A stretch of DNA of 64,000 nt from Darksidea phi (Eukaryota; Ascomycota; Dothideomycetes; Pleosporales; Lentitheciaceae): the NCBI GenBank assembly GCA_030770425.1, contig JASJFT010000158.1:35429-99428 (forward strand), given 5' to 3'. This document shows positions 44,907 through 55,735 of this stretch, piece by piece (position 1 is the first letter of the stretch; every line of letters begins with the position of its first letter). A model generated the notes under the pieces. It was given only the letters and a program-made list of their open reading frames with translations. It searched no databases and had not been told where the DNA came from. The position numbers and the translations under genes were made by a program.

Positions 44907-47123
44907 ATGGTTAAAAAGAAAATGGCCGGAAAGAAGCGACTAGTTCCCAAACTGGAGGCGCTACCGGGAGAGTCGTTCGCAGAGTCAACTCCTAGCTCTC
45001 ATCCCACAGCTCAGCGGCCTAAGACCTCGTTAGACAGCCTATTTCTATTCACTCTCTGCCGAAATGCAATCAACTAACTATGGGTCTATAGTCCTTACAC
45101 CAGTCACCCTATTATACTTCGTATCGGCTCGGAGCAGAGAAATTACTACATTCCGAGAGATCTCTTGCAGAATGCAGGAAGGATTGCGGATCCCAACCCA
45201 TGGGGGAAAATATATTTACCTGATGTTGACGAACACACCGGTCATGTGCTGGTTCACTACTTGTGCACCGGTACTTACCAAACGCTCGACGACATAGACA
45301 CCTCTCCGGTCGAGGAGAGAATTGTCGAATTCAAGAGGGCCGTTTCGGCGTACATTGCAGCGAAAAATTATGAGCTCCATGGCCTACAGCAGCTTGCGCG
45401 GCAAAGCATTGAGCATTTTGGTGCTAATATGGACATCTTCGACATCGTGGAGGCCGTTAAGGATGACTTCTCAAAATTTCCCAAGGACACCGCCTGGCTC
45501 AACGACTACTTGCACGAGAAAGTAGAACTTGCATTCGAAGAAGACCACAGAGTATTCTCAAGGGACGACTTTTTCAGTTGCATTAGCGATGTCGCTCTAA
45601 CCGGAGTGCTGGCTAAATGCGTGATGCGACTTTACGAAAAAAAACTCTCACACATGCTTAGCAAAGAGGAGCAGCCCGTTCTAGCAATTTCTAAAGATTG
45701 TATCCTTGACGAACAAGACTCAATCATAGCGGCGGTACCGGCGGAAGAGTCTTTTGCCATCGAAGAAATTCCTGTCCAAGATTGCCCCGTTCCAGAGTGT
45801 CCCGTCGAAGAAATTGTCGAAGAACCTGTCCAGGAGATTAACTACGGCGCTGCTCAAGAAGATATTGTTGCTGAAGCTGTTGATGAAGCTGTTGCTAATG
45901 AAGCTGTTGCTGATGAAGCTGCTGCTGAAGCTGTTGATGTGCCTCCGGCTGTTGAAGAGCCTATGCCTGACGAGGATTCTGTACCTTCGGCTGTTGAAGC
46001 GCCTATGCCCGACGAGGATTCTATACTTTCGGCTGTTCAAGCGCCTATGCCCGACGAGGATTCTATACCTCCGGCTGTTGAAGAGCCTATGCCCGCGCCC
46101 GTCGACGAGCCAGTCACAGAACCGTGTCCAACAGTTGAAGGAAAAGTATCAGAAGATGATGAATGGGCCTTCAGTTTTGGGACTAAAGCGAAGAAGACCA
46201 AGAAGAAGGGCTTTGTCGCCATATCCGAGGAGATCCCTGCAGAATCCGTGCCGGAGGAGCCCAAGGCCGAAGAGGATCCTTGGTTCTTTTCTTCGAGTGT
46301 CAAATCAAAGAAGAAAAAGAAGAGTGGTGCGTCCATCTACCCTCCGTCTCCACCAGCTGAGTCCGAAATAGTGGCCGAACCGGAGCCCGAAGTCGCCAAA
46401 GAAGATGATTCCTGGGGCAATTGGGGTACGCTTTCCGCAAAACAGAAGAAGAAGAAAAAAGGGGGCACGATCTTTACTGACGTACCTGATGTAGCCCTTC
46501 CAGTACCTGAGCTTGTAATAGACGAGAAAACAGATGGTTGGTCGGCTTGGGCTTTGCCGGCAACAAAGAAGAAGAGCAGGAAGGGCAAGAAGGGTATCGT
46601 GGAAGAACCACCTCCCAGTCCACCGCCCGTTGTTCCTGACTGTGAACCGGCAGTCGAATGTGAACCGACAGCCGAATGTGAACCGACAGCCGAATGTGAA
46701 CCGACAGCCGAATGTGAACCGACAGCCGAATGTGAACCGGCAGACGAATGTGAACTGACAACCGAATGTGAACCGACAGCCGAATGGGAACCGGCAGACG
46801 AATATAAACCAACAGCCGAATGTGAAACTGTGGTTGAAGAGAAGAAAGACGACTGGGGTCACCAGTGGGGCATGACTACAACAGACCCGGATATGGTGGG
46901 AAAGCCGGATGATACGATGGACCCCGAGCCGACGCCAGAGCAAACCATTGAGGTTGAAGCTGAAATATGCCCCGACCGCGCCAGACATTTGCTTGACGGA
47001 GACAAGTGGAGAAACTGCACGCAATGCCGGGCTCTTCTTTGCAATGTTACTATCCAGCTTGCTCGGGAGGGCTCAGTTGATAATGGTGGATATAATATGG
47101 TGGAACAGGCGTTGATGGGATAG
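44907..47123 (+). CDS. BTB-like domain protein with W/K-rich and Glu-rich repeats, about 702 aa
   Basis: The first ~170 residues have the fungal BTB pattern: HPIILRIGSEQRNYYIPRDL, then KIYLPDVDEHTGHVLVHYLC and VSAYIAAKNYELHGLQQLAR. The central part is acidic and Ala/Glu-rich. Next come four modules in which a D/E-x-W-x-x-W/F-type stretch is followed by a lysine run: WAFSFGTKAKKTKKKG, WFFSSSVKSKKKKKSG, WGNWGTLSAKQKKKKKGG, WSAWALPATKKKSRKGKKG. Then CEPTAE repeats (46650-46820) and a Cys-containing tail (CTQCRALLC). Upstream, the same frame is open to an ATG at 44907 except for TAA at 45075-45077. A weak intron (about 44984-45091, acceptor TATAG) would remove it. Otherwise the 5' part is broken. 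A protein-interaction or nuclear role is inferred. Confidence 0.65.
46650..46820 (+). repeat. In-frame 18-bp repeats in the BTB-like gene
   Basis: GAATGTGAACCGACAGCC units repeat about eight to nine times with small changes and keep the reading frame, encoding ECEPTA / ECEPAD variants. Central copies are identical, which suggests recent expansion or homogenisation. Confidence 0.85.
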
Positions 47124-48380
47124 TTGTGAAGAAATTGGGAGTGAGCGATCTACTTGTTTGGGGCAGCCTGCTACATGTCTAAAGTCTTCTCCAACCCCGC
47201 CTCAGAATTTTCAAATGTAACTGAAATATCTATCTAGTTAATAGTTCCGGAAACCTGGGTTTCATATGCCTGATGAAATTGAAAACATCTGTTTGTTAGC
47301 TAAGATCCTAACCGCCGGTACAATGTCTTGACTAGCTTGACCGTATGCAGGTAGTCTAAGAAGTCTGCTTTCGCGTTCAAGTCCCTATGGCTTGGTTAAT
47401 CTTCATATGGGAAGGTTCGATAGGTCCAGGCAAATTCCGCATTGAAAGATTGAGAGTCCTTTCTTATTTTTAGTCTGTAGAGCAGGGTCATTTCATCAGA
47501 CTTACTTTCACGTCCTCCTCCGCTCTGTAAGGAAACAAGAGTAGAATTAATAAATCGGAACTGGTACTTCACATTTTTACGTATCGTCAGCCTGAGTCCT
47601 GGCCTTGTTACTAGCCGGCTTGCGGCACGCCCTCTTTCATGAGGTTCGGGCTGTTGCCCTCGCAGTCATACCGTGACGTGAGCCTCAGGCAACGACTACA
47701 ACTAATGACCTTCTTGCATTTTCAGGTATTCGGGACGAAATACCTTTTTGTATAACCTTTTTGGGTCATTCCGCGAGTTTGACAACGCGATGGTTGCTCC
47801 TCATTCGATTGCTATGTGGGTTTCTGCTGGCACAGACCTTTGAAATATAAATGTACTCTCCATTGCGATCATGCTGGCGTAAACTTTGGGCTAAAGTTAT
47901 TGGATCCTAGGCTCTCGAAGGTCGTCTCAAATGATATAAGAAATGTTCGAACGAGGAAGTGACTCTCGATCAACCGATCGCATTCTATTCTTACAGTATC
48001 GATATCACCTGATGATCGAAGATTTACGGGCAATCGGCGCACAGTTCTTAGCGTGCGGTTCACCCTATTAACGCGACCAATAACATCGGCTTTGCATGGT
48101 TCTCCCGTCTTTGAGGTCAAGCGTGCTCGTGGCGACCTTTTAGTGGACTATTTGGTGATTGCTGTCGCGAACGCCTCTAGGCAGCAACATGGCTTGTAAA
48201 TAATACTTGTTTGCGGGTGTGAGTAGCCACAAGTCCCATGTCGATCTCTCGAAGTTACGTGTCAATCAACATTTGATCATATGTTCTACACGAGGTTCAT
48301 ACTTGCAGCCTGAATTCTAGCTCAAGACTAAAAGCAGAAACGCAAAATGCCACATCACAAAGAGAAAAGTGCACGCAATA
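47124..48380. other. Gene-poor region with dispersed repeat
   Basis: No gene is supported. It includes dispersed-repeat copy B and short frames without content. The region continues as decayed DNA to about 49.9 kb. Confidence 0.45.
47728..47815. repeat. Dispersed repeat, copy B
   Basis: It matches 17343-17435: GGACGAAATACC, CCTTTTTGGG, ATTCCGCGAG and CCTCATTCGA occur in the same order and spacing. Differences are mostly C/T or G/A, as in RIP-mutated repeats. Confidence 0.7.
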
Positions 48381-48955
48381 TTAGATACGATATACATGCG
48401 GCCATTCCCTTGATGGGGAATTCGTCAAATGCAAGAGGCACGAAAGTACGATAATGTTGAGCTTATTAATATCCCTATAAATACGGCCATAGGAATATAA
48501 TTTCTCAGGAGCGTCCTTATACTGATTATAGTTGTCCGAGTCTACGAAGCGTCCCTGTAGCTCTTTATAGATAAACCCGATGATCTACTCCCTACTCCTT
48601 TCGAACACGTATAGTACTCGAGGGATTAGCAAGCATCCGCGTTTTAAGAGCACTGTTAGGGCTTTAGTTTCTCTCGCTAGGTATTAGACTTCGAACTTAA
48701 CCGGGTAGAATTTGAATATACGTTGTTACGACCGGAAGCATATAAGCGATACGTGGTTTTTATATGTATGTCTAACCTCTAGATCCACGACATTAAGGCG
48801 AGGAAGATCTTTAAAGGAATGTCCGGAGGCAACGTATGTGGCGTCCATTCAACCTCATTCGACTATATCCTGCCGTTGATTTTGAACACCGTTAAAGTGG
48901 TCCATGGGCGATTCTAGCCGTCTACGATAGCGCTAAGATCGTGGAAAATAGAGGG
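48381..48955 (-). pseudogene. Decayed reading frame, possibly RIP-mutated
   Basis: One minus-strand frame reads HSFKDLPRLNVVDLEVRHTY and, further on, YKELQGRFVDSDNYNQYKDA and KLYSYGRIYRDINKLNIIVL, all protein-like, but is cut by five stops (two TGA, two TAA, one TAG). Each stop could derive from CGA, CAA or CAG by a single C-to-T change. I do not recognise the parent protein. No promoter or start is visible. Confidence 0.45.
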
Positions 48956-49994
48956 TCCGTGGGTGCGGCTATGCTCGCATAGGATGTCCAGGTCCTAAAG
49001 GTGGACATGAACGATCGAGATGCTATCTGTATAGTCTCTGCGGATTCGGTAGAACAATCTTTTGTGCCCATATCAAGGGATAAGAGGGTGTCTTTTGAGT
49101 TACCCATTCTCGACCTCCTAATAAAGCCGAGGTTTGTTCCCAGTGTCCTGAATGCTTATGTATCACAGTACTATCCTGGTTCGAATAAGGGCTTCCTATC
49201 CTCGGTTACTTTGGTAGTATTGGTTGTTTTGCGATCGAGCGTTGTGTGTGCTTGTGACGTCCCGTTCCGGTCCGGGTTGTGGATCCTATTTCTTGTCCGG
49301 TTTTAGAACTCGCTTCCCTATTTCAGTTCAGGCTTCCCAAGTTGTACGGAAAAGGTGCGACTCGGTGTTGGATAGGTGGAGGACCTGATGGTAACGAAAT
49401 GTGTTGGTATACGAGGTTATCGTTGCGGCATTATGCGGAGACAATACAAGGAATATGACAGTGGCTGGGTTAGCCAATGTTTGCACTTAGAGGTTATTAT
49501 TCTTTACTGTCCTTTCACCTTGTTGAGCAATATTTGCATAGGTGGGTTGGAGCAGCCGATGCCTACGGGTTATAGTACTCGTTAATACGGGTGCGGATTG
49601 GAACGGAGGTCGTGTCAAGCTGGTCACAAATATTTAGGTTGACCCGGAAAAAAGTCGGCGCGCTGTATCTTCAATGGGGCTAGCGTAGTAGCGCGCTAGT
49701 CTCTCAGTAAGTCTAATACTATTTTCTAGATGCTCTGAAGTGAGTTGGGACGTTGGATCTTTTATCGTTATTGTACCCTGACAGCCTTCAATAGGTAATA
49801 CTAGCTAAAGGTGATTTCGTATACGAGTGAAGGGGTGTCGGAGACAATTTGTTCGCGGAACATTCACCTATACGCATTCCCATTCACGCCTCAGCTATTT
49901 GATTGAGTATATATATCAGCAACGTGGTGCGTTGCTCTAATTGTATTGTCACAGATAACTCAACAGTCTCTCTACCTTCAACCATATCGCAAAG
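48956..49994. other. Gene-poor region and promoter of the small membrane protein
   Basis: Open frames such as 49001-49306 have no recognisable content. Dispersed-repeat copy C is at about 49775-49823. TATATATATC at 49908-49917 lies about 80 bases before the next ATG and may be its TATA box. Confidence 0.4.
49775..49823. repeat. Dispersed repeat, copy C
   Basis: CCTGACAGCCTTCAATAGGT and the following TAATACTAGCTAAAGG match copy D at 55062-55109 with only C/T or G/A differences in the core. It probably belongs to a decayed transposable element. Confidence 0.65.
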
Positions 49995-50414
49995 ATGACA
50001 ACAAACTCGTCACCCTCAGAGAGGAAGCCGCTTCTTCCTCTCGCGCGGCTTGATATTGTACCCCAGGGCAACAACGGCACCGAAGCACACACGGCGGCAG
50101 AAACGGTCCTCATCATTCTTTCAGTTCTACTGATGATGACTTTCTTCACAATACTCTATCTGCCTCGCTTCATCGGACCCGATTCGTATTATAATCTAGC
50201 CGCTCGTCTCCTTGCTATCGGATTGCAAACATCCACTTGGACCTCGCTCCCGGCACCCACGTTATTTTTCATCTTTACACCATGGCTGGTGCGAGAAGAG
50301 CGCGTTGTTGTCGCGAGGTATATGATCCTGGTGGGATATCTTATTGGCGCGATTCTTGGGGCAGGGCTGTTTGGCGAGCAGCTTAGGGATGCGGTGGTCG
50401 AGTTGGATGCTTGA
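49995..50414 (+). CDS. Small multi-pass membrane protein, 139 aa
   Basis: After a polar head of about 35 residues come hydrophobic helices: VLIILSVLLMMTFFTILYLP (about 38-57), a weaker segment around LLAIGLQTS to TLFFIFTPWL, and YMILVGYLIGAILGAGLF near 108-125. The tail is acidic. The ATG follows a TATA-like box at 49908 and a CT-rich leader (CAACAGTCTCTCTACC). I recognise no family. The clear promoter and helices make a real gene likely. It lies between decayed repeats and the ArgJ gene. Confidence 0.6.
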   Translation: MTTNSSPSERKPLLPLARLDIVPQGNNGTEAHTAAETVLIILSVLLMMTFFTILYLPRFIGPDSYYNLAARLLAIGLQTSTWTSLPAPTLFFIFTPWLVREERVVVARYMILVGYLIGAILGAGLFGEQLRDAVVELDA

Positions 50415-50758
50415 GATGCTTGGTGTGTGATGTTGGGGAAGTCGGGATAGCTTTCTTGGGCCTAGCGTATAATCGGCGATAACGGATGACGCATCGCGTG
50501 CCATGACTCGTATCATTTTGCATTTTTGCATCCGGCGTGAGGTAGTGGTCAATTGAGCGAGCCACGTGTGGAAGCGGCGGCCTATAACATCCCTATGTAC
50601 GTGTGTCTCTTACTAATTTGTTTGAGTCGTCTCAGAAAGTGTGAAGCTTCGGCGCCTAACTCCGCGTCACTTTTTCTACGTCAAGTTTCCTTGAGTTCCC
50701 CTCCCTTAATTGCAGCGCAATCCGTGTATTGAACTGAGCTCACATTTCTGTAGGCAGA
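50415..50758. promoter_or_regulatory. Intergenic region, ArgJ promoter
   Basis: This is a short intergenic stretch. The part before the ArgJ ATG is pyrimidine-rich (CTCCCTTAATTG). I see no clear TATA box and no perfect TGASTCA site. Confidence 0.35.
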
Positions 50759-52153
50759 ATGCCGCTCGCACGCCCCAATACACGCCTCTTGGCCCGTAGC
50801 CACCGACTCTTCGTGTCACAGGCCCGAGCCTATTCCGCGCCTGGCGAAGGAACCATCCCCGCCGCGAAGAAGAAATACGTACCCTCCCATGGCACATATC
50901 CACTCGGCTTCCGCGCCGGGAGTGCACACGTGGGCGTCAAGCCTTCCAATACACGATTTGATGATCTCGCCCTCATCGCATCAGACGAGCCATGTTCGGC
51001 GGCGGCGGTCTTCACAACAAACAGGTTCCAGGCAGCGCCGGTGACGGTGAGCCGGGACATGCTGAAGCATAGGGCCGGTAATGGTGTGCAGGCAGTGGTA
51101 ATAAATTCAGGCTGTGCGAATGCGGTAACGGGGAAGGGAGGCATTGAGGATGCGATACAAATGGGTCAAGAGACGGACAAATGCTTCATACGAGACAGCA
51201 ATGGAGAAGACGACGGAAGAGGAAGTCGGAGTATCGTCATGAGCACCGGCGTCATCGGCCAGCGCCTCCCAATTCAGAAGATCGTCTCGAAACTGCCCAC
51301 AGCATACGGCAATCTCGGGGCGACACACGACCACTGGCTCAGCGCCGCGCGGGCGATATGCACTACGGACACTTTCCCCAAGCTCATCTCGAAGACCTTC
51401 ACATTACCGAGTTCACAAGAAGAATACCACATCGCGGGCATGACCAAAGGTGCGGGCATGATCCACCCAAACATGGCCACACTCCTCGGCATAATCTGTA
51501 CCGACGCGCCTGTTGCTCCCAACCAACTCCAAGCCGCCCTTACACCCGCCATCACGAAGTCTTTCAATAGCATTTCCATTGACGGTGACACGTCCACCAA
51601 CGATACCGTTGCCATTCTTGCTAACGGCGCTGCGGGAGGCCAAGCTATTAGTAGTTCGGACACAAGAGACTTTAAAGCCTTCCAGGAAACGTTGACCGAA
51701 TTTGCCATCGACCTTGCGAAATTGGTCGTAAGGGACGGCGAAGGTGCTACTAAGTTCGTAACCGTACGTGTTACGAATGCAAAGTCCTATGGAGACGCCA
51801 AGCGGGTCGCTTCGACCATCGCGCGCTCCCCTCTCGTCAAGACAGCGCTGTACGGCAAAGATGCGAATTGGGGCCGCATTCTGTGCGCCACTGGGTACGC
51901 GGAGGGTGTTGAAGCCGTGATTCCAGAAGAGACAAGCGTGAGCTTTGTGCCGGTGGATGGTAGCGAGGAGCTGAAGTTGCTGGTGAAGGGTGAGCCAGAG
52001 CAGGTGGATGAGGAGAGGGCGGCGAAGATATTGGAGAGTGAGGATCTAGAGATTCTGGTCAAGCTGAGCGAGAGGTATCATGAGGAGGCGACGGTGTGGA
52101 CGTGCGACTTTTCGCATGAGTACGTTACCATCAATGGCGATTATAGGACATGA
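50759..52153 (+). CDS. Arginine biosynthesis bifunctional protein ArgJ (ornithine acetyltransferase), 464 aa
   Basis: This mitochondrial enzyme moves the acetyl group from N-acetylornithine to glutamate, and in many fungi also makes acetylglutamate from acetyl-CoA, keeping the arginine pathway cyclic. The self-cleavage site is intact: [16 protein letters not shown], with the cut expected between Ala240 and Thr241. Family blocks [49 protein letters not shown] and [11 protein letters not shown] all appear. The first ~25 residues are basic and without acids, a mitochondrial presequence. Length is normal and no intron is needed. The C-terminus ends in the expected [14 protein letters not shown]. 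Confidence 0.95.
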   Translation: MPLARPNTRLLARSHRLFVSQARAYSAPGEGTIPAAKKKYVPSHGTYPLGFRAGSAHVGVKPSNTRFDDLALIASDEPCSAAAVFTTNRFQAAPVTVSRDMLKHRAGNGVQAVVINSGCANAVTGKGGIEDAIQMGQETDKCFIRDSNGEDDGRGSRSIVMSTGVIGQRLPIQKIVSKLPTAYGNLGATHDHWLSAARAICTTDTFPKLISKTFTLPSSQEEYHIAGMTKGAGMIHPNMATLLGIICTDAPVAPNQLQAALTPAITKSFNSISIDGDTSTNDTVAILANGAAGGQAISSSDTRDFKAFQETLTEFAIDLAKLVVRDGEGATKFVTVRVTNAKSYGDAKRVASTIARSPLVKTALYGKDANWGRILCATGYAEGVEAVIPEETSVSFVPVDGSEELKLLVKGEPEQVDEERAAKILESEDLEILVKLSERYHEEATVWTCDFSHEYVTINGDYRT

Positions 52154-52798
52154 ACAAGGAAGAACAGCAAGAATTAGACGGTTTTACTCTAATCTAGTCC
52201 GTTTGTCGTTCTGAGATCACCGTGACGACGCAGCGATAGGAATGTACTTCCCCAAGGACTTCTCCGCTAGAGCTATAAAAACACAACATCACCTGCTGTG
52301 TGAAAAGATTCTCGGTAAAGTTAAATGCGTTGCACACATACAAGAAACAGTTTCAACGCCTTGGGAGCGGGGCAAGCCGAGGCAACGGGGCAAGCCGAGG
52401 CAAACATGCAAAAGTAATCAACTTGGGAATTGCACGCGTATGCACAACCCTAACGGTGACTAGATGATTTACGAATCGCTCCTAGACATGTGCATGACCA
52501 AGGCTTAGGCATTCTAGAAACTTTGTGTAAGCACTATTAAGCTCTTCCCTGCCTCAACAGCAACCGCTCCCTCCACCGGATTTCAACGGCCTGCTATCCA
52601 CGACGCCGTCAGGAAGCTAAAAAATTACCTCACCCGGGATGTTTCGCCGGCTGTGCCGTAGCCGCTGGGAGGGCAAGCATGGCTTGGGTGCGTACCTACG
52701 GTAGTCAGCTTCAGAACGGTGGATCGTACGTTGCCGTCTTAGCTTCGCTGCAGCTAAGACCCACAAACGGTTGATTAGACGACAAATGGTTAACAAAC

Positions 52799-52921
52799 CT
52801 GAAAGGTGGACGCGTACGTACTTCACATCCTGAAAGGTGGACGCGTACGTACTTCACATCCTGAAAGGTGGACGCGTACGTACTTCACATCCTGAAAGGT
52901 GGACGCGTATGTACTTCACAT
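52799..52921. repeat. Four tandem 31-bp repeats carrying ACGCGT, next to the TATA box
   Basis: Units start at 52799, 52830, 52861 and 52892. Each has CTGAAAGGTGGACGCGTACG then TACTTCACATC; the last has GCGTATG in place of GCGTACG. Each unit contains ACGCGT, the MluI cell-cycle box core, overlapping the palindrome GTACGTAC-like sequence. The array runs straight into the TATA box. Confidence 0.9.
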
Positions 52922-52927
52922 ATAAAG
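52921..52927 (+). promoter_or_regulatory. TATA box of the adenylation-domain gene
   Basis: TATAAAG follows the last 31-bp unit and lies about 120 bases before the ATG at 53044, with a CT-rich leader between. Confidence 0.6.
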
Positions 52928-53043
52928 TGCGACTCCCGTCTTACGCCACAATTGCCGACAACACCTTGTCAAGCATACAATATTGATTCTATCCCTCAGC
53001 CTCTACTTCCTCTCTTATCTATAATCACATAATCATCTGAGTG

Positions 53044-54810
53044 ATGTCCGGTCTACCAGTCCGCGGCTCCCGCCTTGTGGTCACGCTCGTCGACCAATAC
53101 GCTACAGACGACTCTTCCCAACCGCCATGGGCAGTCGTTCCCATGGACAACAATGACTTGTCGCAAGGCTTCAAAGAAATAAAATATATACAGCTTGCCA
53201 ACGCCGTTAATCACGCCGCTGCGTGGTTGCAGCAAAATCTACCGGCCGCTACAACAGATTTCGAGACGGTCGCGTATGCGGGACCGAAGGATATCAGATA
53301 TCCCATCCTTGCGCTTGCTGTAGCAAAGGTTGGGAGGAAGGTATGGCAGAAATCCCTTTCTAAGTCGTGTAGATCGCTGAAGTGCACCAGCTTCTGCTCC
53401 CTTCGCCATTTGCTTCAGCCGCGGCACAAGCTCATCTTGTCCAAGCATCTGGAGTAAAAACATTCCTATATGGCGGCCTAGTTGGTCCCATGGTCGAAGA
53501 AGTCATTTCCCAAGTACCCGGCACCAAACCAGGCAAACTGCAAGTCCCGGAGCTGTCGGAATGGCTCACCTATCAGGTCGCAAAGAAAGTCCTTTTCACG
53601 AAGACATGGGACGAGGCAAAAGCCGATCCGTGGCTGATATTTCATACTTCTGGGACTACAGGTTACTTCCACCAAGCTTTGCGTTATAGAATGCGTGACT
53701 AACCATACCAAGGTCTCCCCAAGCTCATAACATATACCCACGAAATGATGTCCACCCTAGAAGCCGCCGATTTAGCGCCCGATTCGATCGAAAACACCGT
53801 GAATCGTCATATCGAAAACCGGCGAATCTACACACCCCTCCCCTCTCTCCACGTACTCCCTCCAGCTTCCCCACCAACCTCACACAACCTGCTAACAACA
53901 ATAGGTCATTGGAATGTATTGTTCTCTTCAAGTCCCCGTCTACCTCGGTTCCACCCTCGTTGTAGGCCCCACAACCCCCGGGCCAACCACTCCCCAGGGC
54001 GCCATCGATACCATCAAATACGGAAGAGTGGAGAGTGCCATCCTTCCCCCTTCCCTCATCGACAGTCTCTGCGAGACTGAGGCTGGACTGGCTTGTCTGC
54101 GTAGCTTAAAGTATATCTACTTTGCCGGCGCACCTTTGACCCGGAAGACTGCGGCAAAACTTTTAGGGTATACGGATGTTTTACCGGGAATCGGGTCGAC
54201 GGAGGCGGGCATTTACTTCACGAGGGCTCAAGGCGATGGGGAAGATTGGGAGTACTACACTTTCCGCGAGCCCATGGGTATCGAATTTCGCCCCGTCTCT
54301 GACAACCTCTACGAGCCTGTTTTCGTCAAGAAACCGGGGCTCGAGAGGTTTCAACAGGTCTTCAAGGTCTACCCAGAACTGCAGGAATTCCCAACGAAAG
54401 ATCTCTTCTCTCCACACCCTTCCAAGCCCGATCGCTGGAAATACATCGGCCGCACAGACGACATGATCGCCTTCTCGCATGGCGAAAATCTCTATGCTAC
54501 AGGGGTTGAAGAGGCGATTGCGCAGCATGCTGGCGTCGCGGGGGTCGTTGTAGGTGGGCAGGGTAGAGCGAGGCCGTTTGTGCTCGTGGAGTGGCATGAT
54601 GGTGTGAAGGAAGGTGAGAGGACTGTTGAGGCCATTTGGCCGACGCTTGAGAAGGCGAATGAGAAGATTTCGGATCTGGTGAAGCTCACAAAAGAATTGG
54701 TGTTGTTTGCAACGCCCGAGAAAAAGTTAGCGCGGACGCCAAAGGGGACGATTGCGAGAAGGGAGAGTGAAATGTTATATGCAGATGAGATCGAGGCGCT
54801 ATACCGGTAA
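53044..54810 (+). CDS. Stand-alone adenylation (AMP-binding) domain protein, NRPS-like reductase type, 537 aa, four exons
   Basis: Exons: 53044-53340, 53391-53661, 53713-53852 and 53905-54810 (1614 nt, all junctions in frame). Adenylation motifs: FHTSGTTGLPK across intron 2, GSTEAG, then YIGRTDDMIAFSHGENL and a near-terminal KLARTPKGTIARRE lysine region. The N-terminal block YAGPKDIRYPILALAVAKVG and PLPSLHVIGMYCSLQVPV match the N-terminal part of fungal adenylate-forming reductases. Those continue with carrier and reductase domains; here the protein stops right after the adenylation domain. The stop lies inside a good splice donor (CCG-GTAAGAA), so an ancestral exon probably followed and was lost. 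It could still activate a carboxylic acid. No tailoring genes lie nearby. Confidence 0.75.
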
Positions 54811-55735
54811 GAATACCTGGTAGAACAGAAACAAAGGCTTTGAGATAGGAGCATGTACTACTTGATGCAATGCCAAATTTTTATCGTTAGAGATACTTTT
54901 GCACCTCAACTCATCGGTTTAAAAAAAATCAAGGCTACCTGAATTTAGCAATACAAAGAAGTTAGGAGTAATGCTGTTCTAAGCGGCCAAATTGGAGTCC
55001 GCATCGTTGTGCGCGCCCGACGTGGGTTTATTCACGAGGGTGATGTTCTATGTCCTACGTATCCTGATAGCCTTCAATAGATAATACCAGCTAAAGGTAA
55101 TTTCGTCTAGTGGATATTTTCCTAGAGGAAGAGAATGCTATATGCTTGCTAGAGTATACATAAATAGTGTCGGCGGTCTCATATCTGCTAGAACTCTCTG
55201 TTTAATTTCTGCTGTAATACTCTCCCTTGTGTTTGCTCTGAGTGTCCTTAATGTCTGCTGCAATCCTCAACAAATTCTAACATAATACCACACTCCTTTC
55301 TTCCAATGAAGTAACATGGCCCCACGATCTTTCTCTATATGTTCAGGAGCTACTGTTCGGTTACTCACCGCCCAAAGGTGCACGTACTGCTCTTGAACTG
55401 TAAGTGATTATGTACAGAAACCCGGTATTGCGGCCCTGACCCGGTACAGGCAAAGGCACGCTACGAAGCTTCTTTTATGTATCATCTAGCTCTTCCGAAA
55501 CGCAAACAAGAGGTACATTTTGGATCGCCATCGCGCGGCAGGAAGGCTGTTGGAACGACATCGCTGCCTGTAAATATGCGCCGTAGTTTATATCCATATT
55601 TCATCTCAACTTCGCTGCATTTTCCCCTCGCGGTGGCGCCGCGAATACTACATGCATGTAGTCAGCTCTTGGCATATGCATGTAGCCCTAATTTGGAGAA
55701 GAGAACCTCAGCCTTGCTACCACAGCCTTGCCACC
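54811..55735. other. Intergenic region with LTR-like repeat
   Basis: No carrier or reductase domain continues the preceding gene here. A dispersed repeat (copy D, about 55062-55109) sits at the left of an LTR-like stretch ending TTCTAACA near 55282. The last ~100 bases before 55736 are the leader of the next gene. Confidence 0.45.
55062..55109. repeat. Dispersed repeat, copy D
   Basis: CCTGATAGCCTTCAATAGAT and then AATACCAGCTAAAGGTAATTT match copy C at 49775-49823. Core differences are C/T and G/A only. The surrounding stretch from TGTTCTATGTCC (about 55044) to CTAACA (about 55282) could be an LTR, but I find no target-site duplication. Confidence 0.65.

Larger units (their letters stand above)
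52154..53043. promoter_or_regulatory. Intergenic region, promoter of the adenylation-domain gene
   Basis: It contains a short doubled unit, GGGGCAAGCCGAGGCAA (about 52369-52403), and the four-copy 31-bp repeat directly before a TATA box. No gene is seen. Confidence 0.5.

Noticed and set aside
46305..47024. Long minus-strand frame with repeated FxCRFTFGC-type units
   Set aside because: It is the mirror of the ECEPTA coding repeats of the BTB-like gene on the plus strand.
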